A stretch of 64,000 nucleotides of DNA from Blastocystis hominis (lineage: Eukaryota; Sar; Bigyra; Opalinata; Blastocystidae): positions 62,001 through 126,000 of the forward strand of contig NW_013171832.1 of assembly GCF_000151665.1 (NCBI RefSeq), written 5' to 3'. The position numbers were made by a program, and so were the translations under genes. The notes under the pieces are model-generated. The model was not told the origin of the DNA. It did no database searches and saw nothing but the letters and a program-made list of their open reading frames with translations. Shown here piece after piece: positions 24,152 through 34,801 of the stretch. Each line of letters begins with the position of its first letter. Position 1 is the first letter of the stretch.

Positions 24152-26029
24152 TATGAAAAGAAGATGGAATAGTCACTCAGAGACAGCAGATATCAAGGAC
24201 GGAGGAGCACTGGAGAATAATCAGGCGGGAACTCTGTATCTGTATTGATCCCCGTTAATGTGCAGGAACTATGGCACTACGATGCAAAGAAGCAGGTCGG
24301 ACGCGTCCTATAGTGGAAATAAGTAACTTTGTTGAATACTGCGTTTAACTCTCTAGAAGTAGTAGCAATGAAAAGCAACAACAGTACCAAATGGAAATCG
24401 AACAGTTAAGAAAAGAAAAGGAGGAGTTAGAGTTTCAACTTGAAATTTGCAGGATAGAACGTGATGATCTTGCAAAAAAGAACCAGCAGAGCGATGCTCC
24501 TCAAACTGTTCTAGAGACTCGTGCGGTCCAAGAACAGATCCTTGAAGAAGACCGGACATTCGCCTCGCAGCTACTCGCCGAAATATGGAGGGGTACAAGG
24601 AAGTGCGTACATACATATTGTAGGAACTTTGGTTTCAGAAAGTGGAGTGGATGCATCGACAGACGCGTAGGTTTACTGGAATCGCCGATTCTGTGTAGAT
24701 CGAGAGTCGTTGAGTCTTCGGTTGTATTTGAAGTTGCGATTCCGTGAGCATTCGTCTATTTCTGTAGTTACAATCTGTCATGACGACAATTCAATCCAAA
24801 CGAACCACCTTATCTCCACTTCTTGTCTATCTTTTAAATCACATCCACACAGCCAATGGCGTTTCGATCCTCATTCCCCTTCATCCCATAGAATCTCATT
24901 CTTTCCATCTTGAATTCTCTCCTCATCGCCTGTCCCTCCATTCGAAATGATCTCTTTCCACAGTCCAACTCGACTCTTTCGCCTTCATCCAACTGGAAAC
25001 TTCCTTCCAATCCCACAAACCTTTCCACTCTTTCTCATCCTGTCTATGACGGGACCCTCGACTGTCCCTTGAAAACGCTCCTTTCCTCACTCGAAACCAG
25101 CATTTCGCACTGGGAGCAGCACAACGTTTCATTCGTCTCCCTGAATCTGCAGATCGTGTTGAGCTGTATCGCTTGGAAGGCTTTCTGAAGCGCAGGCTAC
25201 TCGCTGTTTCCGCAGTGGGAATTGTTCCAGCCGATCGTGGTTTCGGTAATGCGGCTGTTCCCCAAGATTGTACTGAAATCATTGGTGATCGATTGTTTGG
25301 AAGTGTTAAACCGTGTGTTAACGGAGCCATTGTTGCTGATGATCGATCCCGAAGTGAGAAATCGAATCAGTCTTCACTCTAGGATACGACGAATTTGCTG
25401 CTGACGCTCTTTGATCGAATTCGAATTCCGAATATCAATCATAACCAGGACAATAACATATCAGAAGTGTGCGATAACAGCGTTCTGCTGTCCCAATCGC
25501 TGCAGCTGCTTCAGTCTGTTGTGTATATTCTGCTGTACAACAGCAGCAACAATCAGCAACTGAGCAACATTCTGCGCGTTACGCTGGTGAGATGTGGGAG
25601 TGGCAATTGAGTGTAGAAAGCATACAACATCAGCAATCTGCTGACATTAGTGATTTGTTTGTTCAACATTTTGTATGACGATCATTATGTGAACAAATTT
25701 GATGTTTCGGACACACAATTGACGACGGTAGTCTTTTGTTTCAAATGAATACTCGGTAGATTCAATCGATGCTACAAATGGAGACTGCGCTGATTGACCA
25801 GCTGATCAAAAAAACGTCGATTCTAGCGATCATCAAGCAAGAAAGTTTGTCTTGGATTGTCGATAACGATCGCAGAATTGTTTGATGAGTTTCGAACCTG
25901 CTTAGAAATAATGATAGTTGATACGCAAGTCCCTTGTAGATATCTAAGAATTGCCTGCTCATTCTAGATTTTGGTCCCTGCAAACTGGTCGCCTCGACGA
26001 TTCTCGCAGAGATTGAGAATGACGAATAA
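24152..26029 (+). CDS. Unrecognised coiled-coil plus alpha-helical protein
   Basis: Not recognised. The proposed start is the ATG at 24152. Spliced exons give an N-terminal coiled coil rich in Glu, Gln and Lys (MEIEQLRKEKEELEFQLEI), then a segment with RTFASQLLAEIWRELW, a Ser/His-rich stretch near 24.8-24.9 kb, and a long hydrophobic helical region resembling ARM/HEAT repeats (IVVSVMRLFPKIVLKSLVID, LLQSVVYILLYN). Introns of 29-32 nt were placed around 25350-25380, 25590-25620, 25730-25760, 25840-25875 and 25910-25945. The stop TAA is at 26027-26029, followed by TGTTTGTT at 26043-26050. A coding-region TGTTTGTT also occurs at 25656-25663. The layout would fit scaffold proteins with a coiled coil and helical repeats, but no family is claimed. 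The middle exon order is the least certain part. Confidence 0.6.
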
Positions 26030-26042
26030 TATTTCTCAATGT

Positions 26043-26059
26043 TGTTTGTTGCACTAACA
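26043..26059. terminator. Facing 3'-end motifs of the coiled-coil gene and ADAT1
   Basis: TGTTTGTTGCACTAACA. The plus strand has a perfect TGTTTGTT (26043-26050). The minus strand reads TGTTAGTG (26059-26052), a weaker variant, four bases after the in-frame T26064 of ADAT1. Confidence 0.6.
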
Positions 26060-26063
26060 ATCG

Positions 26064-27231
26064 AAAGAAAATCATAGTACAAACGATCTTTTCGCTTCCA
26101 ACTCTTCATGGTTCTCTCTCCTTCCTTCATCAAACTCTCTTTGGCTTGTTCATAGCTCCGTCTTTCCCTTTTTATTTCCTTGTAGGTTTTAGAACAATCC
26201 TCGCCCTGGACCACCTCTTTGAAAAAAGAAAGGAGTTGCTTTGGAGATACAGCGCTTGCGTTTTTGATGGTAATCCCCCTTTTCCGATTTGCTCCCAATT
26301 TGACTCCCTGTCCAGCTATTAGAGTTTCTCTCAACCCATGGACATTCCACACAATGGCAGATCCACAAGCCGACAACTTCTGATTCCCATCTAATCGTTT
26401 CATTACTTCGCTCTCACTAAAAGGAACGCTTTCGCTGTCTTTGAATAGTTGAATATTGTTCTTGTGATAAGGAGGCGGTAGATGAACTTCTATTCGATCA
26501 GCCAAAGCGTTCTTCATACGAGCCTCATCCCAACAACCGCTAATAACAATTCCCGTTAAATAGATTGGTGAAATGAGTGAAGAAAGCAAGCCTCCTTGTA
26601 ACCCAAGATGATTCCAGAGGCAGAGCTTGTCACTGCAACTGTAACTACGAGATGGGTCACCTCTTCCTGGTTTGGTTGATAAACAGACAGAATCAAAAAT
26701 AGAGTCAGGTATTGGCTTGGCTCCTGAATGATGAAAATCGTCATCGTCTTCAATTTTCCGTTCTAAGTGGACTCTTTTAGAATTTCGCTGCTTTGCAAGG
26801 TGTATCTCCATAGCTGTCCGCTTTCCATTGGTTTCAGGATACTCAGAGCCATATCCACATGGACTTTGACTAATATACATGTAAAAGTGATAGTCTCTCT
26901 TCACTTGCAGATGGAAATCCCCTTCACAAGGTTCAAATACGCAGTCCACATCTCCAGACCGATGTTTCTGAATCTCTTTTATTAAATAATGAATGAAGGA
27001 TCTGCGGCATAGCACTTCAGCGTGACAGTCATTGACTACAAAACCTTCAGGTGATTGAGCCTTCGCCCCCACACATTTTGTCCCTGTAGCCATACAGACG
27101 ACTTCTAGATTTCCCTTTTTCTCAAGCACGATGGAAGCTAGGACAGTCCATTCATGAGTTTGTGGCTTTCCTCCATTATTCAGCTTATCGTATGCCTGAA
27201 ACGTAGCATTTCGAATTCTGGCTGAAAGCAT
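26064..27231 (-). CDS. ADAT1: tRNA-specific adenosine deaminase ADAT1 (Tad1)
   Basis: Converts A37 of tRNA-Ala to inosine; single-subunit ADAR-like deaminase. Catalytic motifs are intact: zinc ligand and proton shuttle in NDCHAEVLCRR, second ligand in SQSPCGYGSEYP, third in YSCSDKLCLWNHLGLQG. Downstream features are LSSLISPIYLTGIVISG and the closing SWKRKDRLYYDFL. The coding frame is uninterrupted over nearly the whole gene, so it is intron-poor among intron-rich neighbours. The in-frame ATG at 27231 is taken as start, but an upstream exon spliced at the TTTCAG near 27225 is possible. After YYDFL the frame gives T26064, four bases and TGTTAGTG, which would create TAA; otherwise the frame runs on to 25762 in a tail with no family similarity. 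Confidence 0.9.
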
Positions 27232-27451
27232 GAAAACAATTGAAATCGAAGAAAGAGTAGAGAACAAATGGAAGTCCAGTATTTTGTTGGCTACGGTAAA
27301 AAAAGTTTATGAATCGCTCTCTTTTACTGCTTTTGCTTCTCTCCACTGTTTTTTCGATCCGTAGAAATAAATTAGTATGGTAATAGGTAGCCTGTGGAGA
27401 ATACACAACGGATTGTTTGCAAGCTGGTGCTGCCTGTACCTTTTTTCTTAG

Positions 27452-28081
27452 TCTACCAAGCTAGATATTAAATATGTGTATGTTGTATCGGTAGATAGCA
27501 AGGACCACGCAAAGAGTATTACCCAGACAGAGTATCAGTATGAGAGTGCCGGCTGCAAAGGGTCTTCCTATCTCTCATTCGAAACAAAGTACTTTCTGGT
27601 CTATGGGTTGATTTGAAGGTATTCGGCGAAGTTGCACGCGGGGGGAACAGACGGGTATGACGACTACGATCTGACATACAAGTCTGTGTCAATGGATATC
27701 AAGGACAAGGACGTGTTTACAAAGATGGGTTTTCACTGTAATCAGTCAATCAGAAACAAATCTTATGATCTAAAGTACACACGAATTTCCAGTTTGATTC
27801 TTAGGAAAATTTCTTGTGATCAAGCGAAGATCCCGTACACTGAAGTTTACTCGAACTCCATTGGAACGACGGTTGAGAATGTGCGAATCCAGTATTCTGA
27901 TAAAACAATGAAAATCATGGGTCTTTCTGCTCAGAGCAGCGGAATTAATGGTAAGGTTTGTGTTGTGATTGCTAAATTAGGCTGCCCGGGAAAGATTGCT
28001 GCTGTGACGATTGCTATTATTGTGGCTGTTGTACTCGTTATTCTTCTTTTAATTTGCTGGTGTAAAAAGACCAAGAACTAG
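27452..28081 (+). CDS. Single-pass membrane protein, unrecognised (5' exon unresolved)
   Basis: No family recognised. Spliced exons encode an extracytoplasmic-looking region with paired cysteines (ESAGCKGSSYLSFETKYSAK, GFHCNQS, ISCDQAKIPY), then a C-terminal transmembrane helix IAAVTIAIIVAVVLVILLLI and a short basic tail CWCKKTKN. This is a type I membrane layout. Introns of 30 nt split FETK/YSAK, LK/KISCD and ING/CPGK. The encoded stop is TAG at 28079-28081, followed by the variant TGTTTTCT at 28090 and TGTTTGTA at 28115. A signal peptide would be expected; an ATG at 27377 lies upstream, but no in-frame intron could be placed between it and 27452, so the start is open. Divergent from ADAT1. 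Confidence 0.6.
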
Positions 28082-28114
28082 ATTGAACTGTTTTCTTCTC
28101 TTTTCAATCAGGTC

Positions 28115-28129
28115 TGTTTGTAACAAACA
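28115..28129. terminator. Palindromic 3' element between membrane protein and ferredoxin
   Basis: TGTTTGTAACAAACA: TGTTTGTA on the plus strand, perfect TGTTTGTT on the minus strand. Same 15-nt geometry as at 3740-3754. Confidence 0.7.
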
Positions 28130-28132
28130 CAG

Positions 28133-28609
28133 CTATTCCACAAGGGGCACCTCAATCACCTTTCCTCCGAAGCATTCACAGGTCTTCACTTGACAAGCGA
28201 GACGAGCCCTAGGTTTCAAAAGATAGAAAAGGTGCTACGTGGGAGCTGCGTTCATCTTCTTCAGAAGTTCAGTCTCAGTTTCACCAGGCTTAGGAAGCTT
28301 GTCAAAGATGTCTTTAGGGAACACAACGATGCACTCACCACAAGAGCCACCACCTCCACAGCTACCTGAAGTTCAATTCCAAACATATGTCTTACTCTTA
28401 ATCTCAACATCGTTGCTCTGTGCGACTTCAAGAAGGTTCTCCTTCGCATCACATTCTACTTCAACTTCTTCACCCTCAGCAGGCTTGAAGGTAAACTCCA
28501 CTTAGAATTATAGCAGTATAATATCTTAACCTCCAAAACGGCGGACCTGATTTGCAAAACAGGCACCGCGTCTAGCAGCAGAAGGCAACAATCTACAGAA
28601 AGCTTGCAT
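28133..28609 (-). CDS. Organellar [2Fe-2S] ferredoxin
   Basis: Adrenodoxin-type electron carrier, likely in the mitochondrion-related organelle. Start: ATG at 28609. The first 26 residues (MQAFCRLLPSAARRGACFAN and on) are Arg/Ala-rich, acid-free and end RRFG, a typical presequence. The core reads VEFTFKPAEGEEVEVECDAK, then the cluster motif SCGGGGSCGEC (Cys-x5-Cys-x2-Cys), and about 40 residues later the fourth Cys in ARLACQV. Three 30-nt introns are removed. The end is GKVIEVPLVE plus TAG at 28133-28135; TGTTTGTT begins five bases further on, so cleavage could also fall inside the stop and remake it as TA+A. In Blastocystis such a ferredoxin could serve Fe-S assembly or the organelle's pyruvate/hydrogenase metabolism; which one is not shown here. 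Confidence 0.9.
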
Positions 28610-28706
28610 GATAATTATTTAGTTTTTATGGATCTCTAACTATCTCGGCTAGTTTCCACTATTCGATGATGTTTACAATAGGAACAAATAGGAAAAAAAA
28701 CCAGAA

Positions 28707-28779
28707 GCCAAGATAGCTCAGTTGGGAGAGCGTATGACTGAAGATCATAAGGTCAGGTGTTCGATCCACCTTCTCGGCG
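28707..28779 (+). tRNA. tRNA-Phe (GAA)
   Basis: Cloverleaf of 73 nt. The anticodon stem TATGA/TCATA holds loop CTGAAGA, anticodon GAA. The D arm is GCTCAGTTGGGAGAGC and the T arm AGGTG-TTCGATC-CACCT. The acceptor stem has one A-C mismatch (pair 4). CCA is not encoded. A T6 run at 28781-28786 is a Pol III terminator. No intron. Confidence 0.92.
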
Positions 28780-28786
28780 CTTTTTT

Positions 28787-28794
28787 AACAAACA
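28787..28794 (-). terminator. Minus-strand TGTTTGTT next to tRNA-Phe
   Basis: Perfect motif on the minus strand; the nearest upstream minus-strand gene is the RING/MORN-like gene, whose stop lies about 140 bp away. It abuts the tRNA's Pol III terminator. Confidence 0.55.
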
Positions 28795-28933
28795 ATTTTT
28801 GTTGTATAGGAATAAGCAAAATACTATTGAAATAGTCAATAGTATTCAATCAATAGAGTATCTCTAACGTATCACCAGCAATAGAGTGAGTTTAGCTATT
28901 TTAAATGGAGGGACGTGCTACAAGACTTCATTC

Positions 28934-31900
28934 TTATAGTGGCTGTAGTGGTATAGATCTACCATTGTTAATCTGATATTGCACCTCGATATTATTATCT
29001 ATTGGTCTTTCTGTAAAAGTCACTCTAATTTTTGTACGCTCTTTATTACCAGTTGCTTCTTTCATTCCATTATTATTTGCTTCTTTCATTTCATTATTAT
29101 TTGCTTCTTTCATTTCATTACCAGTTGCTTCTTTCATTCCATTTCCAGTTGCTTCTTTCATTCCATTTCCAGTTGCTTCTTTCATTCCATTTCCAGTTGC
29201 TTCTTTCATTCCATTTCCAGTTGCTTCTTTCATTCCATTTCCAGTTGCTTCTTTCATTCCATTATTATTTGCTTCTTTCATTCCATTTCCAGTTGCTTCT
29301 TTCATTCCATTTCCAGTTGCTTCTTTCATTCCATTTCCAGTTGCTTCTTTCATTCCATTTCCAGTTGCTTCTTTCATTTCATTTCCAGTTGCTTCTTTCA
29401 TTTCATTATTATTTGCTTCTTTCATTCCATTTCCAGTTGCTTCTTTCATTCCATTTCCAGTTGCTTCTTTCATTCCATTTCCAGTTGCTTCTTTCATTCC
29501 ATTTCCATTTCCATCATTTACTATTCTTGTACCATTTTGGTTTTGATTTTCATCATGTACTACCATTGCATCGGTTAATATATATAGCGGAAACTTGAGC
29601 TGTTTTCTAAAATTAAGTAAGATAATCAATTCAAAACGTTTTGCGTAACTTAAATTGCAGTGTAAATTCAGTTCTATTCACAGTAATTACCCATAAATCT
29701 CTTCCACCCTCAACTGGAATCGTGATAACCATATCCTTTTTACAATCTTCAATAATCAGATTGATCTTACCTTTCTTCTCGAACCTTAGTTGTTGTATGC
29801 TACTTAGCCCTACTAGCTCGAACGTTGTAATCTGTAATTTTATTGTTAATTTTTCCAGGTCATTACACTCTACACTGAGAATAAAACATCTAATCAAAAC
29901 TTTCGATTCTTAGCTTCTTTAGTTTTGTATCAGGCTGTTTCACGCTAGTAAGCGTACATTTTTGTATTTTATCAATATTTTTAAAAGTAAGCTCTAACGT
30001 GTGTTGGCTTTTCCCTAATTTCGTTTGTCCTATCGTAATGACGCAGTCCTCTAGAATGCAGTCTACAAACTCCAGGGAATTTATAGTTAGATCCCCTAAT
30101 GTCCATGCCCCTCCATGTTCTAGTGTCACTGAAGAGATCCGAACATTCACCAGATGGCCATCCGTTGTGAGCAATTCTAAGATTCGATAAAGGTTAATCT
30201 TTTCGGTTTTGTCATAATTCTGAAGGATCATATTCTTGGGTGAGTTATGATTGTTTAGGGGTAAAAAGGAACTGATACCCCCATCCTCATTTAGAATCTC
30301 GTTCGTAATACCATACAAAACACACGAGTCTTCACCGGCTCCGAGTGTCTCGAAAACACGCTCTGATTTCTTTTGTCCCTCTCTCGTATCAGAACTAACA
30401 ATAACGATCAGTTTGTGAGAGTTCTCTTCTTGGTAATACCCATCGTTGTCATAGTATGAATAATCTTCATCCCATTTCAAATCAGGAATCTCTCGATAAT
30501 ACCAGCTCTTTGTCGTTGAGTTTCCAGCTCCTCCCTTGTAGTACACAGAAGGGGAAATGTAAGTGCATGTCTCGCTTGCTTGCAGGTATCCACAACAAAA
30601 TAACGACGTCTTCCTTATTTGACCACTTACATACTCGATCACTTGCCCATCCAAAAGTCCATCCCGGTAATATTCTCTGAGCGAAACATGTTTTTTAAGT
30701 TTGTCAAACTCTTCTTTTTTCAACACGGGAATCGTAAAAAATTGCATTATAGCGTCTTTCTGCACCATCAGCTCTTTGCAGCTATAGAACGTGAAACATT
30801 CACCAAACTCGCGGTCGTCTATATATTGTCGAAGCCCAGAAACCTGCTTATCTCTATTGATGAGGAGAAACATTCCCTTCTTCAATCCGTTCTCCCATTT
30901 TCCATAGATACGATCCTCCATGATAAGGGGAATCAACGTATTCTCGCTGTCATTCATATACTCCCTTCCGCGACCATTTTTCTTTTTGTTCTTAAAGAAT
31001 CCCTGAAAAATCGTTTGCTTCCCCTGAAAAAACTTCCCAGAGGACATCTCGGGATTGAGACACATATCCTGTGGATTCGCATCGAAATCAAGATTTTTGT
31101 TGAACGTCTGCCACTGATTGCAATAGAAATTATCGAAGAATTCTTCCACAATCTTCTGCTGGTCTGGGTTTCGGTTCCTCTTCACAAATCGTAAGATTAA
31201 GAAGAGCTCCTGGGCGCTCAACAGGCGATATTTCGCCAAGTAATTCACCACGCGAGCGATGTAATCTCTTCCATCGATCTTGTTTGTGCAGGCTATCAAA
31301 TAAAGAAACTCCTGCACCCAGACGACGGAAGGATCCATCGCTGGCGCAGCTTGGTAGTTCTTATTTTTATCCAGTGTGTATTCGTGTGTTTTGATCAAGG
31401 CGATAACGTGGAAAAGTTTCTGGAGAGTATATAGCAAACATGGCTACCCAAATATCAACAGCTTGGAGCTTATCATGCATGTTGCCGGGTCTCTTTAAAG
31501 AATCGTCAAGCTGTTGGAGACAAGACACGCCAATAATCGAAAGAGCCAGCTCGTCCCGATAGATATCCTTCGTGAGATCGAAATCAAACCCTTACAAATT
31601 TATTCCTGTCACGAATCATTATAAAATCACCCACGTATTTATTGAAAGGCTAGTTGAAAGAGATAAAACAAAAGATACTTCGGGATTTGCATCGTATAAT
31701 AGACGGTGGTGATGCCAAACGTTGCAGCATTCCTTAAATTGCTAAAATCAAAGGAACACAGTCGTAGCAGTACTTGAAAGGACGAAAAATCCATTTCAGA
31801 CAACTCTTGATAGGCCCTTAAAATATAAGCATTTATATCCGTAACTCTTTCAGGTATCTCAGGAAATTCTCTAATGATCTGGGACAAATCCTCGAAATAT

Positions 31901-32325
31901 TTCTTTTCCCGCTAATGATAAGATGATACTGTACAAAAGAATCCTCACCTCTATAAGTCTATCTTTGTAGGTTTCATAATAGTTTTCTGGATCGCTTTTC
32001 AGAGCATCAAACACTGTTGCGATTTCTGTGAGGAAATCCTACATTGAATAAATCAAGAAATTACTCTACATCGTATGTCTTTAAACGTCCTTCCTTTTTA
32101 CAAATAGGACAAGTCTCTGTACTATCAGGCTTTAAGTGTGGTTCGCAGGTTAAGCAAACACAGTGCTTACAATCTTCGAATATAAATGCATTTTTATTAA
32201 CTTTGCCACATTTCACTATGAATGGAGAAATAATCAGAATACTCACTGCATCCTCGTAGATCAGAAGCAAGTTTCCCAAAAATAATTCGCATACATCCTG
32301 CTAATGATATCTGTTCCGTTTCCAT
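28934..32325 (-). CDS. RING-finger protein with MORN-like repeats and an (NGMKEATG)n tail
   Basis: Multi-exon gene in an AT-rich block; no orthologue recognised. Start: ATG at 32325. The N-terminal part has a RING-like cluster, CGKVNKNAFIFEDCKHCVC then CEPHL and TCPICKKEG, with spacing that suits a short C3HC4-type finger, so E3 ligase activity is possible. Helical exons follow (31.4-32.0 kb). The largest exon, 29.9-31.4 kb, contains MORN-like patches: GKFFQGKQTIFQGFFKNKKK, YGKWENGLKKG, REYYRDGLLDGQVIEYV. The C-terminus is 19 octapeptide repeats and ends NNGRSIPLQPL with TAA at 28934-28936. Introns of 28-43 nt were placed at nearly every junction; the exon between about 31.45 and 31.62 kb is the least certain. 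Composition and repeats suggest a fast-evolving lineage-specific protein. Confidence 0.68.
29045..29510 (-). repeat. 24-bp tandem repeat, 19 copies, coding
   Basis: On the coding strand each 24-bp unit gives the octapeptide TGNGMKEA, with TGNE, NNNG and NNNE variants. Period equals a whole number of codons, so copy-number change keeps the frame. Confidence 0.92.
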
Positions 32326-32339
32326 GATCTCTGCGATTG

Positions 32340-32675
32340 ATGAGAGATATAAATAGTTCCCAAAAGGAAGAGATCAGTTTACCATTATTTTCTTACAGGT
32401 AGGTAAAGGTTCAACCTTTCTTCCAATTTTAGCGCAGTCTCGATTGGCTTGTGGCGATACTGTGATAGTAGTTGGAAAAAGACGTGCTTCTCTCATCTTT
32501 TCATGGATTGGTTTTTTGGCTCATTCCACCATGAGGAACGCATATTCTAATTGCTTGTAGGTTTCAGAAGGCTACAGGTCGCAACAGCTCCAAAGAACGA
32601 GTTTCTAGACCTCGTTGTGGTTTTGTGGTTTTGCGTGTATTTTTAGTTTTTAGTATTTTCTTTTCTTTTATCTGT
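32340..32675 (+). CDS. Possible small plus-strand gene ending at TGTTTGTT
   Basis: Weak candidate. An ATG at 32340 opens MRDINSSQKEEISLPLFSYS, and a 34-nt intron (GTAGGT...TTTTAG) keeps the frame through SIGLWRYCDSSWKKTCFSHL. The frame then needs a second intron that could not be placed cleanly. A perfect TGTTTGTT at 32676-32683 says that a plus-strand transcript probably ends here. The ATG would sit only 14 bp from the ATG of the divergent RING gene, which is suspicious. No family recognised. Confidence 0.25.
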
Positions 32676-32695
32676 TGTTTGTTGTTGAACAAACT
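32676..32695. terminator. Facing 3'-end motifs upstream of the AAAP transporter end
   Basis: TGTTTGTTGTTGAACAAACT: perfect motif on plus (32676-32683); AGTTTGTT on minus (32695-32688), about 90 bp after the transporter stop. Confidence 0.55.
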
Positions 32696-32787
32696 CGAAT
32701 CTCGTATGAAGCTTCTATTCCTCCAACCCTTTCCATTTGCTGCATGTTGAACAACTCGAAATTAGAACAAAACTACTATTCTGATTC

Positions 32788-34350
32788 TTATCCTTCTCCG
32801 TTCACGATTTTCATCACATTCAGAACGGTTCCAGCGATACACATCGTAAATCCGAAAAACACCATGAACCATGCCTCGATCTTCTTCCGAAGCGTTCCCT
32901 TATCTCCCCTTCCCGCTCTGTGCCTCACTCCCTGCCCATTTCCTCACATTAAATACATCAATCCAGGAATCGCGAACATGATCAAGGATCCGAAGAGCGA
33001 TCCGTTCAATCCGATCACCACTTCCACCTTCGTCTGCAGAATCGCAATCGTCACCGTGGACGCGAGCACTCCGACGGCCGTTCTGCATCACATCATCCCT
33101 CCGCGCCTACACAAACCGCAGCCCCAGCGAATGAAACTCCCGCATCGAGCAGAAAATCGAGTGCAGATTGGTGCGCACGGCGAAGTAGGTGATGGGGAAG
33201 TGGCAGATGATGCCGAAGCCCAGGCCGATGCGCGCCACCGTGGGCGAGATCGAGTCCCGCGGGAAATTGAGCAGAATATTGCCCTGCGTGTCCTCGCCGA
33301 ACATCAAATAGCCGCTCACTGGGGATTAGAGAGAGAAAAGAGAGAGAGAAAGTACGGGATACGGCGAGGTAGACGAAGAGAATGATGGAGGAAGCGCCGA
33401 TGGAGGTCAGCCACATGCGGCCCGGCGAGCGGTTCTTCAGCTCCTACGCGCGTGAGGCGGCGAGGAGAAGGAGGGTACGTAGTAGTAGCGAGGCACGTTG
33501 TAGTGGCAGTTGAAGGACACGCACATCATCGGGATGACGCTGATGATGCGCGATGTGATGTGCATCAGCTCCACCGTCGGGTTCACCGTGGGGTGGGACG
33601 CGAAGGCCACGGTAATCACGCCGGCGGTGACGAGAATGGAGAGGATCGACACGACGGAGACGTATTTGAGCGAATCCACCGCTACATGAAACGTGGAAAC
33701 GTGGAAACTACTGCGAAGCATGCAGAGAGGGAAGATGAGGAAGAAGCAGATGCTGCCGACGACGATTGCGCGGCTTTGGAGGATGGAGATGGAGGGAAGG
33801 AGGAAGGAGAACGCGTCCAGGAAGAGATCGCCGATGATTACGAAGTAGGAGATGCAGGAACCGCAGGTGTAGAGCAGCATGATGAAAGAAACGATCACAC
33901 CTCCCGTGTTACCGAAAATGCTCTGCGTTTGACAGGAAAAGACAATTTGAAACTTGGCCCATTTCTTTATATGTGTATTTATCGGTGAGGCGGCAGCTTC
34001 GTGTGATAACGATCTGGGAAAAGCATGCGATCGCAGCGATTGTCATCAAAATCAGAATTCCAGGAATCAAGGTACACTATCCCTTCACCAAAACAATACC
34101 GCTTGCTACGCGACTAACAGAGTACGCTAGAGCAACTAATCCAGAACCAAGGACATTGTTCGTCATGTTCACAATTGAGGCACCAATGCTGGCGTTTGCG
34201 TCGGTTTCGACCTTCTCTTCAAGCAAGAGAGGCTCTTGGAGTTCGGGAAGTTCGGGAACTATGGGTGGAGATAGAACCTCAGGAACTTGTGTCGGCTCTT
34301 CAGTCGGAGCTATAACTTAGGCTTCTCTACTCATTGAAACGCTGCTGCAT
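32788..34350 (-). CDS. Amino acid/auxin permease (AAAP, SLC38/AVT type) transporter
   Basis: Proton- or sodium-coupled amino acid transporter with about 11 membrane helices. Start: ATG at 34350, joined by a 31-nt intron to a Pro/Glu-rich cytosolic tail. The first helix has the family signature ASIVNMTNNVLGSGLVALAY. Others seen: PGILILMTIAAIACF, YKEMGQSIFGNTGGVIVSFI, MLLYTCGSCISYFVIIGDLF, SVVSILSILVTAGVITVAFA, VPRYYYE-like loop, SGYLMFGEDTQGNILLNFP, GLGFGIICHFPITYFAVRTN, and the last helix MVFFGFTMCIAGTVLNVMKI. Introns are 31-33 nt in the 5' half. TAA at 32788-32790 ends INGEG-like KIVNGEG. Vacuolar AVT6 and plasma-membrane SNAT types cannot be separated by eye. Confidence 0.9.
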
Positions 34351-34759
34351 CTATAAAAATATTTATTCGAAACGGAATAAGAAAAGTTGAAAAGGTTTCT
34401 CTAATTGTATTTCCCCAAGATTTGCAATCGTTTTTTTGGATTTCTAAAAAACAATCGGGGAAATGGAATGATCGTCGGCCACTCTCGATACTGACTGCTG
34501 TTATAATATGTGTTACTGGAACTGTGTTTTCATCGTGACAAAAAAGATGTTGTTGCAACATTTGATTTGGCAGCGTTAGGTTAGGCGAATAATAATGTGA
34601 TTTCCCACTGTACAGAAACCAACCCCATTGTTCATTCGTTCTTTTCGTTACACGGAGTGTACTCAGCGATAGGGATCCATCGTAAGTATAAAAACCGATA
34701 ATGAAGTACAATCCCCTGTGAAAACGGTTATTATAATTCTCATATCGATCATTTTCCAC
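34331..34759 (-). CDS. Open frame of 142 codons without ATG, doubtful
   Basis: AT-rich minus-strand frame between the transporter and mS23 starts. It begins at a GTG, with an in-frame stop just upstream, and overlaps the first exon of the transporter. Composition is plausible for protein (YFIIGFYTYDGSLSLSTLRV) but no start, splice acceptor, family or 3' motif supports it. It may be a chance frame in a shared promoter region. Confidence 0.2.
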   Translation of the reverse strand: MENDRYENYNNRFHRGLYFIIGFYTYDGSLSLSTLRVTKRTNEQWGWFLYSGKSHYYSPNLTLPNQMLQQHLFCHDENTVPVTHIITAVSIESGRRSFHFPDCFLEIQKNDCKSWGNTIRETFSTFLIPFRINIFIDAAAFQ

Positions 34760-34801
34760 TCCTTTGAAAAACCTTTTTTCTCACTTTTTGGAAGGTAGAT
34801 C

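Noticed and set aside
29045-29510. CRISPR-like array
   Set aside because: Units are head-to-tail without spacers, coding, and in a eukaryotic gene.
28979-29598. Phe/His/Ser-rich repeat proteins on the plus strand
   Set aside because: Antisense frames of the 24-bp repeat; the minus frame is continuous with spliced, non-repetitive exons.
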